Shown here in pieces: positions 1 to 8,346 of a stretch of 64,000 nucleotides of DNA. A program made the translations under genes and the position numbers. The DNA is taken from positions 532,062-596,061 of the forward strand of contig JADFIG010000001.1 of the NCBI GenBank assembly GCA_022566735.1, read 5' to 3'. How positions within the stretch are numbered: the first letter of the stretch is position 1; each line of letters starts with the position of its first letter. The notes beneath the pieces are model-generated. The model was not told where the DNA came from. It did not search any database and saw only the letters and a list, made by a program, of their open reading frames with translations. The DNA is from Pseudomonadota bacterium. Its GTDB lineage: Bacteria > Pseudomonadota > Gammaproteobacteria > Burkholderiales > Burkholderiaceae_C.

Positions 1-53
1 CGATGGAGCCGAACGGGCGTGATTCTCGCTCAGCGGTCCGGCGGTTGGGCAGC

Positions 54-1181
54 TCAGCCGCGGTGGTAGCGGTTGGGCACGAAGGGCAGGGCGGTGACGG
101 TCATGGCCACGCGCTTGTCGCGCACCAGCGCGAACACCCCGGTGCCCAGCGCGGCGTGGGCGGCATCGACATAGGCCAGGGCCACGGGCTGGTTGATGCT
201 GGGGCCCAGCGAGCCGCTGGTGACGCGGCCGATGGCCTCGCCCGCGGCGTTGACCACCTGGGCGCCTTCGCGCACGGGCATGCGCTCGGTGCTGATCAGG
301 CCGACGCGCTTGCGGGACGCGCCACCTTGCGCCAGTTGTGCGTCGATGACCTCGGCTCCGGGGTAGCCACCGGCACGCGCTCCCCCGGCGCGGCGCACCT
401 TCTGGATCGCCCAGGTCAGCGCGCCCTCCACGGGCGTGGTCTCGGTGTCGATGTCGTGGCCGTAGAGGCACAGGCCGGCTTCCAGGCGCAGGGTGTCGCG
501 CGCACCCAGGCCGATGGGCTTGACCTCGGGCTGGGCCAGCAGGGCGCGGGCCAGTTGCTCGGCCTGGGCGGCGGGCACGGAGATCTCGAAGCCGTCTTCG
601 CCGGTGTAGCCGGAGCGGGTCACGAAGCAGTCGATGCCGTCCAGCGCGAAGTGGCCGCCGGTCATGAACACCAGCTTTTGCACCTCGGGGTTGAGGCGGG
701 CCAGCGCGGTCACGGCCTGAGGGCCTTGCAGGGCCAGCAGGGCCTGTTCGGGCAGGGGCTGCACGGTGCAGCGGCCGCCGAGGTGCTGTTGCAGGTGGGC
801 GATGTCCTGGGCCTTGCAGGCGGCGTTGACCACGACGAAGAGGTCATCGGCGCGGCGCGTGACCATCAGGTCGTCGAGGATGCCGCCCTGGGCGTTGGTG
901 AACAAGGCGTAGCGCTGCTTGAAGGGCGCGAGGTCGACGATGTCCACCGGCACCAGGGTCTCCAGGGCGGCCGCGGCGTCCGCGCCCTTGAGCAGCACCT
1001 GGCCCATGTGCGAGACGTCGAACAGGCCGGCGGCGGCGCGGGTGTGGCGGTGCTCGGCGAGGATGCCCGTGGCGTACTGCACGGGCATGTCGTAGCCCCC
1101 GAAGGGCACCATCTTGGCGCCGAGTTCGATGTGCAGGGCGTGCAGCGGGGTGGTCAGCAGGGGCGTGGCGTGGTCGGACAT
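54..1181 (-). CDS. gcvT: Aminomethyltransferase, glycine cleavage system T protein
   Basis: The 375-residue product has the usual family length and catalyses the tetrahydrofolate-dependent step of glycine cleavage, releasing ammonia and forming methylene-THF. Visible family marks are PFGGYDMPVQY near residue 27, FDVSHMGQ near residue 54 and SGYTGEDGFEI near residue 190. The N-terminal folate-binding domain is followed by a C-terminal barrel ending in LPFVPNRYH. The ATG at 1179-1181 starts right before the conserved TPLHALH segment. A tandem glycine riboswitch precedes it, so glycine should control expression; gcvH and gcvP probably lie beyond the left edge of the window. Confidence 0.97.
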   Translation of the reverse strand: MSDHATPLLTTPLHALHIELGAKMVPFGGYDMPVQYATGILAEHRHTRAAAGLFDVSHMGQVLLKGADAAAALETLVPVDIVDLAPFKQRYALFTNAQGGILDDLMVTRRADDLFVVVNAACKAQDIAHLQQHLGGRCTVQPLPEQALLALQGPQAVTALARLNPEVQKLVFMTGGHFALDGIDCFVTRSGYTGEDGFEISVPAAQAEQLARALLAQPEVKPIGLGARDTLRLEAGLCLYGHDIDTETTPVEGALTWAIQKVRRAGGARAGGYPGAEVIDAQLAQGGASRKRVGLISTERMPVREGAQVVNAAGEAIGRVTSGSLGPSINQPVALAYVDAAHAALGTGVFALVRDKRVAMTVTALPFVPNRYHRG

Positions 1182-1296
1182 GGCGATGGCCGGCTCTCAG
1201 GCCGGGAGGGCAGGGTGAAGATCGGTTCAGACAGCCTTCGCGCTCGCGGGCCTGAACCCACGGGGCGTGAAACCTGACGAACTTCCGCTTGCCCTC

Positions 1297-1563
1297 GCTG
1301 TCCGCTTTACCTGAGAGATTGGCCCCTCGCCGCGTGTGTGACGCCGCGTTGGAGGCTTGCCCCTTCGGTGGCCCGGCTCGCGCGGCGGGCTGATGCCGCT
1401 GGCGCCTCCAGGCTCTCTCCAGTGAGGATCACGGCCGCTTGAGCGGCTGTGTTTGCCAGTCCTTTTGCCTGAGCGTTCGGATGGGGTTGAACCGCACCCT
1501 GCGCCTTCGGCGGCCGGCCATCGCAGTCCATGGGGACATGGTGCGAGCCGACGCTCTCCTGAC
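1297..1563 (-). promoter_or_regulatory. Tandem glycine riboswitch upstream of gcvT
   Basis: Read on the minus strand, two glycine aptamers are seen. The first runs from about 1563 to 1456 (GGAGAGCGTC, then GCCGCCGAAGGCGCA, then CGCTCAGGCAAAAGGACTG). The second runs from about 1424 to 1297 (GGAGAGAGCC, then CACCGAAGGGGCAA, then TCTCAGGTAAAGCGGACAG). These are the conserved P1/P3 and glycine-pocket segments of the class. The linker of about 30 bases is longer than usual and holds a small hairpin (GCCGC-TCAA-GCGGC). About 115 bases separate the second aptamer from the gcvT start. It should switch gcvT on when glycine is abundant. Confidence 0.95.
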
Positions 1564-1571
1564 AAGCGCGC

Positions 1572-1602
1572 AGTGTAACGCAGCGAGGCCGCTTCGTGTC
1601 AG
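1572..1602 (-). promoter_or_regulatory. Candidate promoter for the glycine riboswitch-gcvT transcript
   Basis: On the minus strand a TACACT hexamer (1572-1577) lies about nine bases before the first aptamer, with CTGACA at 1597-1602, a long 19-base spacer. A start near 1565 would place the first transcribed bases exactly at the P1 stem of aptamer 1. The spacer is not ideal, so the -35 assignment is tentative. Confidence 0.4.
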
Positions 1603-1652
1603 CTTCGTGACATGGTGTGGGCGAGCGGCCGCGCCCGGGCCCTTGCACCATG

Positions 1653-1676
1653 AAAAAAGCCACCCGGAGGTGGCTT
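1653..1676 (-). terminator. Rho-independent terminator after dctM
   Basis: On the minus strand AAGCCACC-TCCG-GGTGGCTT is followed by a run of T (TTTTTT in total, ending near 1653). It closes the TRAP transporter operon about 23 bases after the dctM stop codon. Confidence 0.9.
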
Positions 1677-1698
1677 TGCAGGGAGGTGAAGGCGCGCC

Positions 1699-2979
1699 TC
1701 ACTTCATCAGCAGGTTCGGCAGCCACAGCGACAGCGGCGGGTAGTAGGTCACCAGCACCAGGAAGCCCAGCATGGTCAGCAGCCACGGCCACACGGCCAC
1801 CGTCAACTCGGTGATGCCCATCTTCGTGATGCCCGAGGCCACGTACAGGTTCAGGCCCACCGGCGGGTGGCACATGCCGACCTCCATGTTCACCACGATC
1901 AGGATGCCGAAGTGCACCGGGTCGATGCCCAGCTTCATGGCCACCGGGAACAGGATGGGCGCCATGATCAGCACGATGGACGAGGGCTCCATGAAGTTGC
2001 CGGCCACCAGCAGCAGGATGTTGACCACCAGCAGGAAGGCGATCGGCCCCAGGCCCATGCCCACCAGCCAGTCGGCCAGCGCCTGCGGGATGTTCTCGTT
2101 GGCCAGCACGAAGCTGAACAGCACCGCGTTGGTGATGATGTAGAGCAGCATCGCGCTCATGTTGGCCGAGCCCAGCAGCACGCGCGGCACGTCCTTGATG
2201 CGCATGTCCTTGTAGACGAAGACGGCGATGACGAAGGCGTAGACGGCGCTCATGGCGGCGGCTTCGGTCGGGGTGAACAGGCCGGTGTAGATGCCGCCCA
2301 TCACGATGACGATGAGCAGCAGGCCCCAGATCGATTCACGCAGCGCTTTGAACCGCTGGGCCATCGTGGCCTTGGGCATGCGCGGGTAGCCGAACTTGCG
2401 GGCGCGCCACCAGGCCGTGAAGCCCAGCAGGAAGGCCAGCAGCAGGCCCGGCACCACGCCGGCCATGAACAGCGCGCCCACCGAGGTGTTGGTGGAGACC
2501 GAGTACATCACCATCACGATGGACGGCGGGATCAGGATGCCCAGGGCGCCCGAGGTGGTGATGATGCCGGCGCCGAACTTGTTCGGGAAGCCCGCCTTGA
2601 CCATGGCCGGCAGCAGGATCGAGCCGATGGCCACCACGGTGGCCGGCGAGGAGCCCGACACCGCCGCGAACAGCGCACAGGCCATCACCCCGGCCAGCCC
2701 CAGGCCACCGTGCCAGTGGCCGACCATGCTGGTGGCGAAGTTGATCATGCGCTTGGCCACGCCGCCGTGCGTCAGGAAGTTGCCGGCCAGGATGAAGAAG
2801 GGGATCGCCATGATCTCGAACTTCTCGATGCCGGTGAACAGCTTGAGCGCCACCGACTCGACGGGCACGTCCGTGAACCCGAAGATGAAGGTGAGCACCG
2901 TGAGGCCCAGCGAGATGGAGATCGGCATGCCGGTGAGCATGAGCACCAGCAGCAGGGTGAAGATGATGATTCCGCTCAT
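1699..2979 (-). CDS. dctM: TRAP transporter large permease, DctM family
   Basis: A 426-residue, very hydrophobic protein with about twelve membrane segments, the usual length for DctM. It begins with the typical segment GMPISISLGLTVL and contains PFFILAGNFLTHGG, SGSSPATVVAIGSILLPAM and GALGILIPPSIVMVMYSV, all hallmarks of the family. It forms the ion-driven channel of a tripartite substrate-binding-protein-dependent importer, usually for C4-dicarboxylates or other organic acids. It is the last gene of a dctP-dctQ-dctM operon, with 11 bases between the small permease stop and this ATG, and a terminator just behind. The substrate cannot be told from sequence. Confidence 0.95.
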   Translation of the reverse strand: MSGIIIFTLLLVLMLTGMPISISLGLTVLTFIFGFTDVPVESVALKLFTGIEKFEIMAIPFFILAGNFLTHGGVAKRMINFATSMVGHWHGGLGLAGVMACALFAAVSGSSPATVVAIGSILLPAMVKAGFPNKFGAGIITTSGALGILIPPSIVMVMYSVSTNTSVGALFMAGVVPGLLLAFLLGFTAWWRARKFGYPRMPKATMAQRFKALRESIWGLLLIVIVMGGIYTGLFTPTEAAAMSAVYAFVIAVFVYKDMRIKDVPRVLLGSANMSAMLLYIITNAVLFSFVLANENIPQALADWLVGMGLGPIAFLLVVNILLLVAGNFMEPSSIVLIMAPILFPVAMKLGIDPVHFGILIVVNMEVGMCHPPVGLNLYVASGITKMGITELTVAVWPWLLTMLGFLVLVTYYPPLSLWLPNLLMK

Positions 2980-2990
2980 GGGGTGTCCTT

Positions 2991-3608
2991 TCAGGCCTTG
3001 CCCGCCTGGGGTGCGGCGTCTTGTTCTTCGTCCAGGCCCTCGACGTGGCCGTGGTCGTGGTGGGGCAATTCACCCGTGCGCAGGAAGTTCCAGGCCACCT
3101 GCAGGAAGCGGAAGCACATCAGCGAGGAGCCCAGCGGGATCGCCAGGTAGATGACCCAGGTGGGCCACTCCAGGTCGGGCGTGATGGGGCCTTCGATCAA
3201 GGCGCTCACGTCCAGACCGAGGGCGTGGTGGAAGGCGTAGTCCGCGCCGTTGTGCCACACGAAGCGCGCGCCCATGGTGGCGATGGCGCCGGTGAACAGC
3301 GCACCTGCCAGCAGGCCGAACAGCACGAACTTCTTGCGGTTGTGCGGCGCCAGCTGGTTGATGAGCACGTCCACGCCGACGTGGATGCCGGTGCGCACGC
3401 CATAGGCCGCGCCGAATTTGGCCATCCAGACGAACAGGTAGATGGTGGCTTCCTGGGCCCAGGCGAGGTCCAGGCTCAGCAGCCAGTTCTGCAGGGGGGT
3501 GTCGAAGCCGACCAGGTAGCGGTGCAGCACCGAGACGAAGATGATGAGGGTGGCCGCGCCCATGAAGGACGCGATCAGCCACTCTTCCAGGTGATCGAGC
3601 CATTTCAT
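2991..3608 (-). CDS. dctQ: TRAP transporter small permease, DctQ family
   Basis: A 205-residue inner-membrane protein with four hydrophobic segments, the expected DctQ topology. The ATG at 3606-3608 (MKWLDHLEEW) is chosen because AAGGAGAG stands just upstream; an open frame extends further back but has no ribosome-binding site. The segment LAWAQEATIYLFVWMAKFGAAYG followed by R-T-G-I-H-V-G-V-D is the conserved DctQ core. The C-terminus is acidic and His-rich (HHDHGHVEGLDEEQD). It sits between dctP and dctM and pairs with DctM. Confidence 0.93.
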   Translation of the reverse strand: MKWLDHLEEWLIASFMGAATLIIFVSVLHRYLVGFDTPLQNWLLSLDLAWAQEATIYLFVWMAKFGAAYGVRTGIHVGVDVLINQLAPHNRKKFVLFGLLAGALFTGAIATMGARFVWHNGADYAFHHALGLDVSALIEGPITPDLEWPTWVIYLAIPLGSSLMCFRFLQVAWNFLRTGELPHHDHGHVEGLDEEQDAAPQAGKA

Positions 3609-3678
3609 GGGGCTCTCCTTGGATGAGGTGGGAGGAAGTGAGCGAAGGCCCACGGCAGGGCGTGGGCGGGCGGTGCCG

Positions 3679-4719
3679 TCACATCTTGGTGGGGTCGAAG
3701 CTCGTGACCTTGTAGATTTCGTCCAGCGTTTCCTGGCCGATGCGCGAGGACATCTGCTTGTGCACCGGCACCATGGCCTTCTTGAGCAGGAAGCGCTCAC
3801 CGATGGTGGGCTTGTAGATCACGGTCTTGCCCGAGGCCTTGACCTTCTCCAGCGCGTCCTCGTTGTCCTTCTTGGCCACGTCGTTGGCGACCTGGGTGGA
3901 CTCGGCCATGGCCTTGGTCAGCGCGGCGCGGATGTCGGCGGGCAGGCCGTCCCAGAACTTCTTGTTGACCACCACCGCGTAGCCCAGGTAGCCGTGGTTG
4001 GTGATGCTCAGGTGCTTCTGCACCTCGTGCATCTTCTGGGTGTAGAGGTTGGAGGGCGGGTTCTCGGTGCCATCGACCACGCCGGTCTGCAGGGCCTGGT
4101 AGGTTTCGGAGAAGGCCAGCACCTGGGGCAGGGCGCCGACCGAGCGCATCTGGGCGTCCAGCACCTTGGAGGACTGGATGCGCATCTTCAGGCCCTTGTA
4201 GTCCTCAGGCGTTTTCAGCGGCTTGTTGGCCGACATCACCTTGAAGCCGTTGTCCCAGAAGGCCAGGCCGGTGATGCCGCGCGACTCCAGCTTCTTGAGC
4301 AGCTTGGCGCCCACGGCCCCTTGCGTGACGGCGTGCAGGTCGGTGTAGTCGTCGAAGATGAAGGGCAGATCGAAGGCCTCGAACTCCTTCACGCCCAGCG
4401 GCGCGAACTTGGACAGCGAGGGCGCCAGCATCTGCACGGAGCCCAGCTGCAGGGCTTCCATCTCTTCCTTGTCCTTGTAGAGCTGGCTGTTGGGGTAGAC
4501 CTCGACCTTGACCTTGCCCTTGGTGAGTTCGCCGGCGCGCTTGGCGAAGAACTCGGCGGCCTTGCCCTTGGGCGTGTCGATGGCCACCACGTGGCTGAAC
4601 TTGATCACGATGGGGCTCTGGGCAAAGGCGGCCGGTGCCAGCGCCAGCGTGGCGACGGCGGTGGCCGTGAGGGCCAGCAGGTTGCGGCGAACGGAACGGG
4701 GGCTCTGCGTGAAGGACAT
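3679..4719 (-). CDS. dctP: TRAP transporter substrate-binding protein, DctP family
   Basis: The 346-residue periplasmic receptor carries a clear signal peptide (residues 1 to about 32, ending APAAFA). Family features follow: IVIKFSHVVAIDTPKGKAA, then an ELTKGKVKVEVYPNSQLY segment, and near residue 175 the conserved MRIQSSKVLDAQMRSVGA, with the Arg that usually clamps the carboxylate of the ligand. The ATG at 4717-4719 has GGAGA upstream. It is the first gene of the TRAP operon and is divergent from a sensor kinase gene 139 bases away, suggesting ligand-dependent control of uptake. Confidence 0.95.
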   Translation of the reverse strand: MSFTQSPRSVRRNLLALTATAVATLALAPAAFAQSPIVIKFSHVVAIDTPKGKAAEFFAKRAGELTKGKVKVEVYPNSQLYKDKEEMEALQLGSVQMLAPSLSKFAPLGVKEFEAFDLPFIFDDYTDLHAVTQGAVGAKLLKKLESRGITGLAFWDNGFKVMSANKPLKTPEDYKGLKMRIQSSKVLDAQMRSVGALPQVLAFSETYQALQTGVVDGTENPPSNLYTQKMHEVQKHLSITNHGYLGYAVVVNKKFWDGLPADIRAALTKAMAESTQVANDVAKKDNEDALEKVKASGKTVIYKPTIGERFLLKKAMVPVHKQMSSRIGQETLDEIYKVTSFDPTKM

Positions 4720-4781
4720 GGGACGGTCTCCGTTGTGTGGGGATGTGAAGATTCTTTGCCGGGGCCGGCCTGTGGGGCCAT

Positions 4782-4795
4782 TGTGGGGATCCACA
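4782..4795. promoter_or_regulatory. Short palindrome in the dctP-sensor kinase intergenic region
   Basis: TGTGG-GGAT-CCACA forms an inverted repeat with 5-base arms midway between the divergent dctP and kinase genes. TGTGGGG also occurs directly before it as a repeat (4771-4777). The place fits an operator or promoter element for the adjacent two-component system; nothing in the sequence proves binding. Confidence 0.3.
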
Positions 4796-4857
4796 TTCCG
4801 CGCGCTGGAAGGCCCTGGGGTGCAGCGATCGGCCTACACTGAAACGGCTTCGGCCGC

Positions 4858-6912
4858 GTGTTTACCCTGGGTCGGCCCCGCCTCCATCCCGAACCCGCCC
4901 TCCAGACCTCTCTCCAAGCCGTGAACCCCCGCGTCAGCGTTCCGCCCCGTCCCGCCTTGTCGGTGCCGCCGCAGCCCCGGTTGCGCCTGTTCGGCTCGCG
5001 CTTCGGTGCCTTGCGCACGCTGTGGGCCTGGCCGCTGGTGCTGTCGCTGCTGGTGGTGCTGGGGGTGATGTACTGGCTGCGTGTCCAGGAGCTCAACGAC
5101 CTGGAGGTGCAGCGCGCGGCGATGATCTCCGATGCGCTGTCGCTGGAGGCCCAGCTCACCCACCGGCTCGACGGCGAGCTGACCAGCCTGCGCCTGCTGG
5201 CCGATGCCATCGACGCGGGCAGGGTGCAGCCGGCGCAGTTCGCCGCCCACCCGCTGGTGCTCGACGGGCTGCGGCGGTTCTGGGTCAGCGTGACCTGGCT
5301 GGGCGAGGCCGGGCGCATCATGGCTCACCTGCCCGACGCCAGCCTGCCGGCCAACGACCTGGCCCGCCGCATCGGCGACGACGGCGGGCTGGCCGGGCAC
5401 CTGTCGGTGTCGCTGCACGGCCAGGGCGAGCACCCGGCCGGGCTGCTGGTGGCGCGCTACTCGGCCGCGGGCCTGCTGCGCCAGAAGGTGCCCTGGTGGC
5501 TGGCCAGCAAGTACGACATCCGCCTGGTGGACGACGCCGACGCGGTGATCGCCGCGACCGTCGAGGGGCAGCGCGACCCGCGCCAGGCCTGGTACCGCGT
5601 GGGCCTGGGGCCGACCTTGCCCAATGCCTGGCTGGAGCTGGCCGCGCGCGACCGCGTCACCCCCTGGTGGCGCACCTTGCCGATGGCCTTGATGGGCGGC
5701 TTCCTGGGCCTGATCGCCCTGGCCTCGGTGATGCTGCGCAGGCAGATGCGCAGCGTGTCGCGCGCCGAGGAGGCCTGGCGCACCGAAGCGGCCTGGCGCA
5801 CCGCCATGGAGGACTCGCTGGCCGTGGGCATCCGGGCGCGCGACCTCGAAGGCCGCCTGGTCTACGTCAACAAGACCATGGCCGACATGGTGGGCCGCCA
5901 GCCCGAGGAGCTGGTGGGCCTGCTGCCCCCCATGCCCTACTGGGTGCCCGAGGAGCTGGACCAGAGCATGACGCGCCACCTGCGCAACATGGCCGGCAAG
6001 GCGCCGCGGGGCGGCTACGAGTCGCGCTGGCAGCACCGCGACGGCCGCATCGTCGAGGTCATGGTCTACGAGGCGCCGCTGGTCGATGCCCAGGGCGTGC
6101 AGATCGGCTGGATGGCCTCGGTGGTGGACATCACCGAGCGCAAGCACCTCGAAGAGCGCGAACGCCGCCAGATGGAGGCCATGGCCCACCATGCCCGCCT
6201 GACCATGCTGGGCGAGGTGGCCTCGACGCTGGCGCACGAGCTCAACCAGCCCCTGTCGGCGATCGCCAGCTACAACGCCGGCGTGCTCAATGCCCTGTCG
6301 GGGCGGGGCGACGTGCCCGAGCCCGTGCTCAAGGCCCTGCAGCGCCAGGGCGAACAGGCCGGGGCGGCCGCCCGCATCGTCAAGCGCATCCGCGACTTCC
6401 TCACCCGCCGCGAGCCCCAGCGCGAGCGCTGCGACGTGCACACCGTCATCGCCTCGGCCCTGAACCTGCTCAAGCGCGACATCGAGCGCCACCAGGTCGA
6501 GATCGTCCACGTGCCGGACGCCCCCGACGCCCCCGTGCCGCAGGTCCTCGCCGACGTCGTGCTCATCGAGCAGGTGGTGGCCAACCTGGTGCGCAACGCC
6601 TGCGAGGCCCTGTCCGGCCAGCCGCAACCGCGGCGGGTCTGGCTCACGGTGGCGGCGGGCGCGCCGGGCTTCGTGCGCGTGACGGTGCGCGACAACGGGC
6701 CGGGCCTGGGCGGCCAGACGGTCGACACCCTGTGCGAGCCCTTCTTCACCACCAAGAGCGAGGGCATGGGCATGGGCCTGGCCATCTGCCGCTCCATCGT
6801 CGAGCTGCACTACGGCGCGCTGGACGCCCAGGATGCGCCGGGGGGCGGGGCGGTGTTCTCGTTCAACCTGCCGGTCTGGACGCAGGCCCACGAAGGGGAG
6901 ATGACGACATGA
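4858..6912 (+). CDS. Sensor histidine kinase of DctB/DctS type with PAS domain
   Basis: About 684 residues if it starts at GTG 4858; GTG 4921 is an equally possible start, since neither has a strong ribosome-binding site. Order: a first membrane helix (near residues 55-78), a periplasmic sensing part of about 190 residues, a second helix (MALMGGFLGLIALASVML), a PAS/PAC region (about 315-430), a HisKA domain with the phospho-acceptor His460 in LAHELNQPLSAIASY, and an HATPase domain (NLVRNACEAL, DNGPGLG, GMGMGLAICRSIVE). It overlaps the next regulator gene by ATGA. It probably senses the TRAP substrate. Confidence 0.92.
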   Translation: MFTLGRPRLHPEPALQTSLQAVNPRVSVPPRPALSVPPQPRLRLFGSRFGALRTLWAWPLVLSLLVVLGVMYWLRVQELNDLEVQRAAMISDALSLEAQLTHRLDGELTSLRLLADAIDAGRVQPAQFAAHPLVLDGLRRFWVSVTWLGEAGRIMAHLPDASLPANDLARRIGDDGGLAGHLSVSLHGQGEHPAGLLVARYSAAGLLRQKVPWWLASKYDIRLVDDADAVIAATVEGQRDPRQAWYRVGLGPTLPNAWLELAARDRVTPWWRTLPMALMGGFLGLIALASVMLRRQMRSVSRAEEAWRTEAAWRTAMEDSLAVGIRARDLEGRLVYVNKTMADMVGRQPEELVGLLPPMPYWVPEELDQSMTRHLRNMAGKAPRGGYESRWQHRDGRIVEVMVYEAPLVDAQGVQIGWMASVVDITERKHLEERERRQMEAMAHHARLTMLGEVASTLAHELNQPLSAIASYNAGVLNALSGRGDVPEPVLKALQRQGEQAGAAARIVKRIRDFLTRREPQRERCDVHTVIASALNLLKRDIERHQVEIVHVPDAPDAPVPQVLADVVLIEQVVANLVRNACEALSGQPQPRRVWLTVAAGAPGFVRVTVRDNGPGLGGQTVDTLCEPFFTTKSEGMGMGLAICRSIVELHYGALDAQDAPGGGAVFSFNLPVWTQAHEGEMTT

Positions 6913-7521
6913 CGACGGTCTACCTGGTCGATGACGAAGCCGTGGTGCGCGATGCCCTGGCCTTCCTGCTGGGCTCGCGCGGGCTGACCGTGCAGGCCTT
7001 CGACAGCGGCCCGGCGCTGCTGGAGGCCCTGGATGCGCTGGGGGGGGCGGCACCAGCCCGTGCGCGGCGTGTTCGTGCTGGACGTGCGCATGGCGCCCAT
7101 GTCCGGGCTGCAGTTGCACGAAGCCCTGCTCGGCCTGGGTCTGCGCAACCCGGTGCTCTTCCTGAGCGGGCACGGCGACATCCCGATGGTCGTGGAGGCC
7201 TTGAAGAAGGGCGCTTTCGACTTCCTGGAAAAGCCGTACAGCGACAACACCCTGGTCGACCGCATCGCGCAGGCCCTGGCCGTGGAGGCCGCCTCGGTGG
7301 CCGACAACGCCGCCGCCGTGGAGCGCCAGGCCCGCCTGGCCAGCCTGAGCGAGCGCGAACGCGAGGTCATGCAGCGCGTGGCCGCGGGCAAGCTCAACAA
7401 GGTGATCGCCGACGAGCTGCACATCGCCGTGCGCACGGTGGAGGTGCACCGCGCCCGGGTTTTCGGCAAGCTGGGCGTGAAGTCTGCCGCGGAGCTGGCC
7501 GGCTGGCTCGCGTCGGCTTGA
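6909..7521 (+). pseudogene. Frameshifted FixJ/LuxR-type response regulator
   Basis: The ATG at 6909 overlaps the kinase stop and opens a normal receiver domain (MTTVYLVDDEAVVRDALAFL). The frame breaks inside a run of eight G at 7040-7047. After the run, the frame one base ahead carries the rest of the receiver, including GVFVLDVRMAPMSGL with the phospho-acceptor Asp at 7081, SGHGDIP and FLEKPYSDNTL. A LuxR-type helix-turn-helix follows (LSEREREVMQRVAAGKLNKVIA). With seven G the protein would be whole, about 203 residues. This is a one-base insertion: a sequencing slip, a true mutation, or slippage-based switching. A short ORF from ATG 7033 would lack the acidic pocket. Confidence 0.85.
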
Positions 7522-7566
7522 CGCAACAGGCCTCGGGCGTCATGAAGTTTTGTTAATTTCGAGGGC

Positions 7567-8346
7567 ATGCGCCATGCCTTTGCCCTCGTCCTGTCCTTGT
7601 CCCTGCTGATGAGCGCCTGCGGCCCCCGCGGCCTGGTGCGCTCCGAGCTGGCCGGCGCCCGCCAGGAAGGCCCGCGCAAGGTGCTGGTGGTGCCGGCGGA
7701 CTTCGTCATCACCGAAGTCACCTTCGGCAAGACCGAAGAGCGCGTCGTGGCCGCCGAGCGCCAGGCCTCGCGCGTGCTGGCCGGGCAGATCCGCACGCTG
7801 GCGCAGCGGGAGGCCCAACGTGCCGCTGAACGCAAGGCCGAGGGCAAGGCCGGCCAGGACACCGCCTTCACGCTGCTCGACTTCGAAGCCCTGTCCGAGG
7901 AAGAGCAGGACGACGTGCTGCAGCACCGCGCCCTGTTCGCCACCATGGTGGGGCAGCTCCTGCTGGTCAAGGAAGATGCCGTCGACGTGTGGGCCTCCAA
8001 GGCGCGCTACTTCGACTACACGCTGGGCACCGGCCTGAAGGAGCTGGCCCAGACCCACGGCGCCGACACCGCCATCTTCATCGTCGGCAAGGACAAGGTG
8101 CGCAGCACCTCGCGCAAGGTGCTCGACACCCTGGCCTCGGTGCTGCCCATCGGCGAGTCGCTGAGCTCGCAGCCCGCCGCCGTGGCGCTGGGCGTGGTGG
8201 ACCTGCACACCGGCCACGTGCTGATGTTCGACAGCGAGATGGTCAAGCGCAAGGCCCTGACCGACGACGACGACGTGCGCGCCATGGGCGAAGCCGTGCT
8301 GACCGACTTCCGCCGCGCGCTGGCGGCCAGGGCATCCCGGCGATGA
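7567..8346 (+). CDS. Putative lipoprotein of unknown function
   Basis: A 259-residue protein with a lipoprotein signal: hydrophobic residues 4-15, then the lipobox LMSAC with Cys18. The mature part is mixed alpha/beta with an Arg/Ala/Glu-rich helical stretch (about 75-110). Later segments AIFIVGKDKVRSTSRKV and VALGVVDLHTGHVLMFDSEM look like a beta-rich core. I do not recognise a named family. The stop overlaps the next ATG (ATGA at 8343-8346), so it is coupled to the M48-like gene; all three genes of this operon encode exported proteins. Confidence 0.75.
   Translation: MRHAFALVLSLSLLMSACGPRGLVRSELAGARQEGPRKVLVVPADFVITEVTFGKTEERVVAAERQASRVLAGQIRTLAQREAQRAAERKAEGKAGQDTAFTLLDFEALSEEEQDDVLQHRALFATMVGQLLLVKEDAVDVWASKARYFDYTLGTGLKELAQTHGADTAIFIVGKDKVRSTSRKVLDTLASVLPIGESLSSQPAAVALGVVDLHTGHVLMFDSEMVKRKALTDDDDVRAMGEAVLTDFRRALAARASRR

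Noticed and set aside
7033..7521. A separate 162-residue regulator starting at ATG 7033
   Set aside because: It would lack the first beta strand and acidic pocket of a receiver domain, which are present in the other frame just upstream; a frameshifted gene explains both parts.
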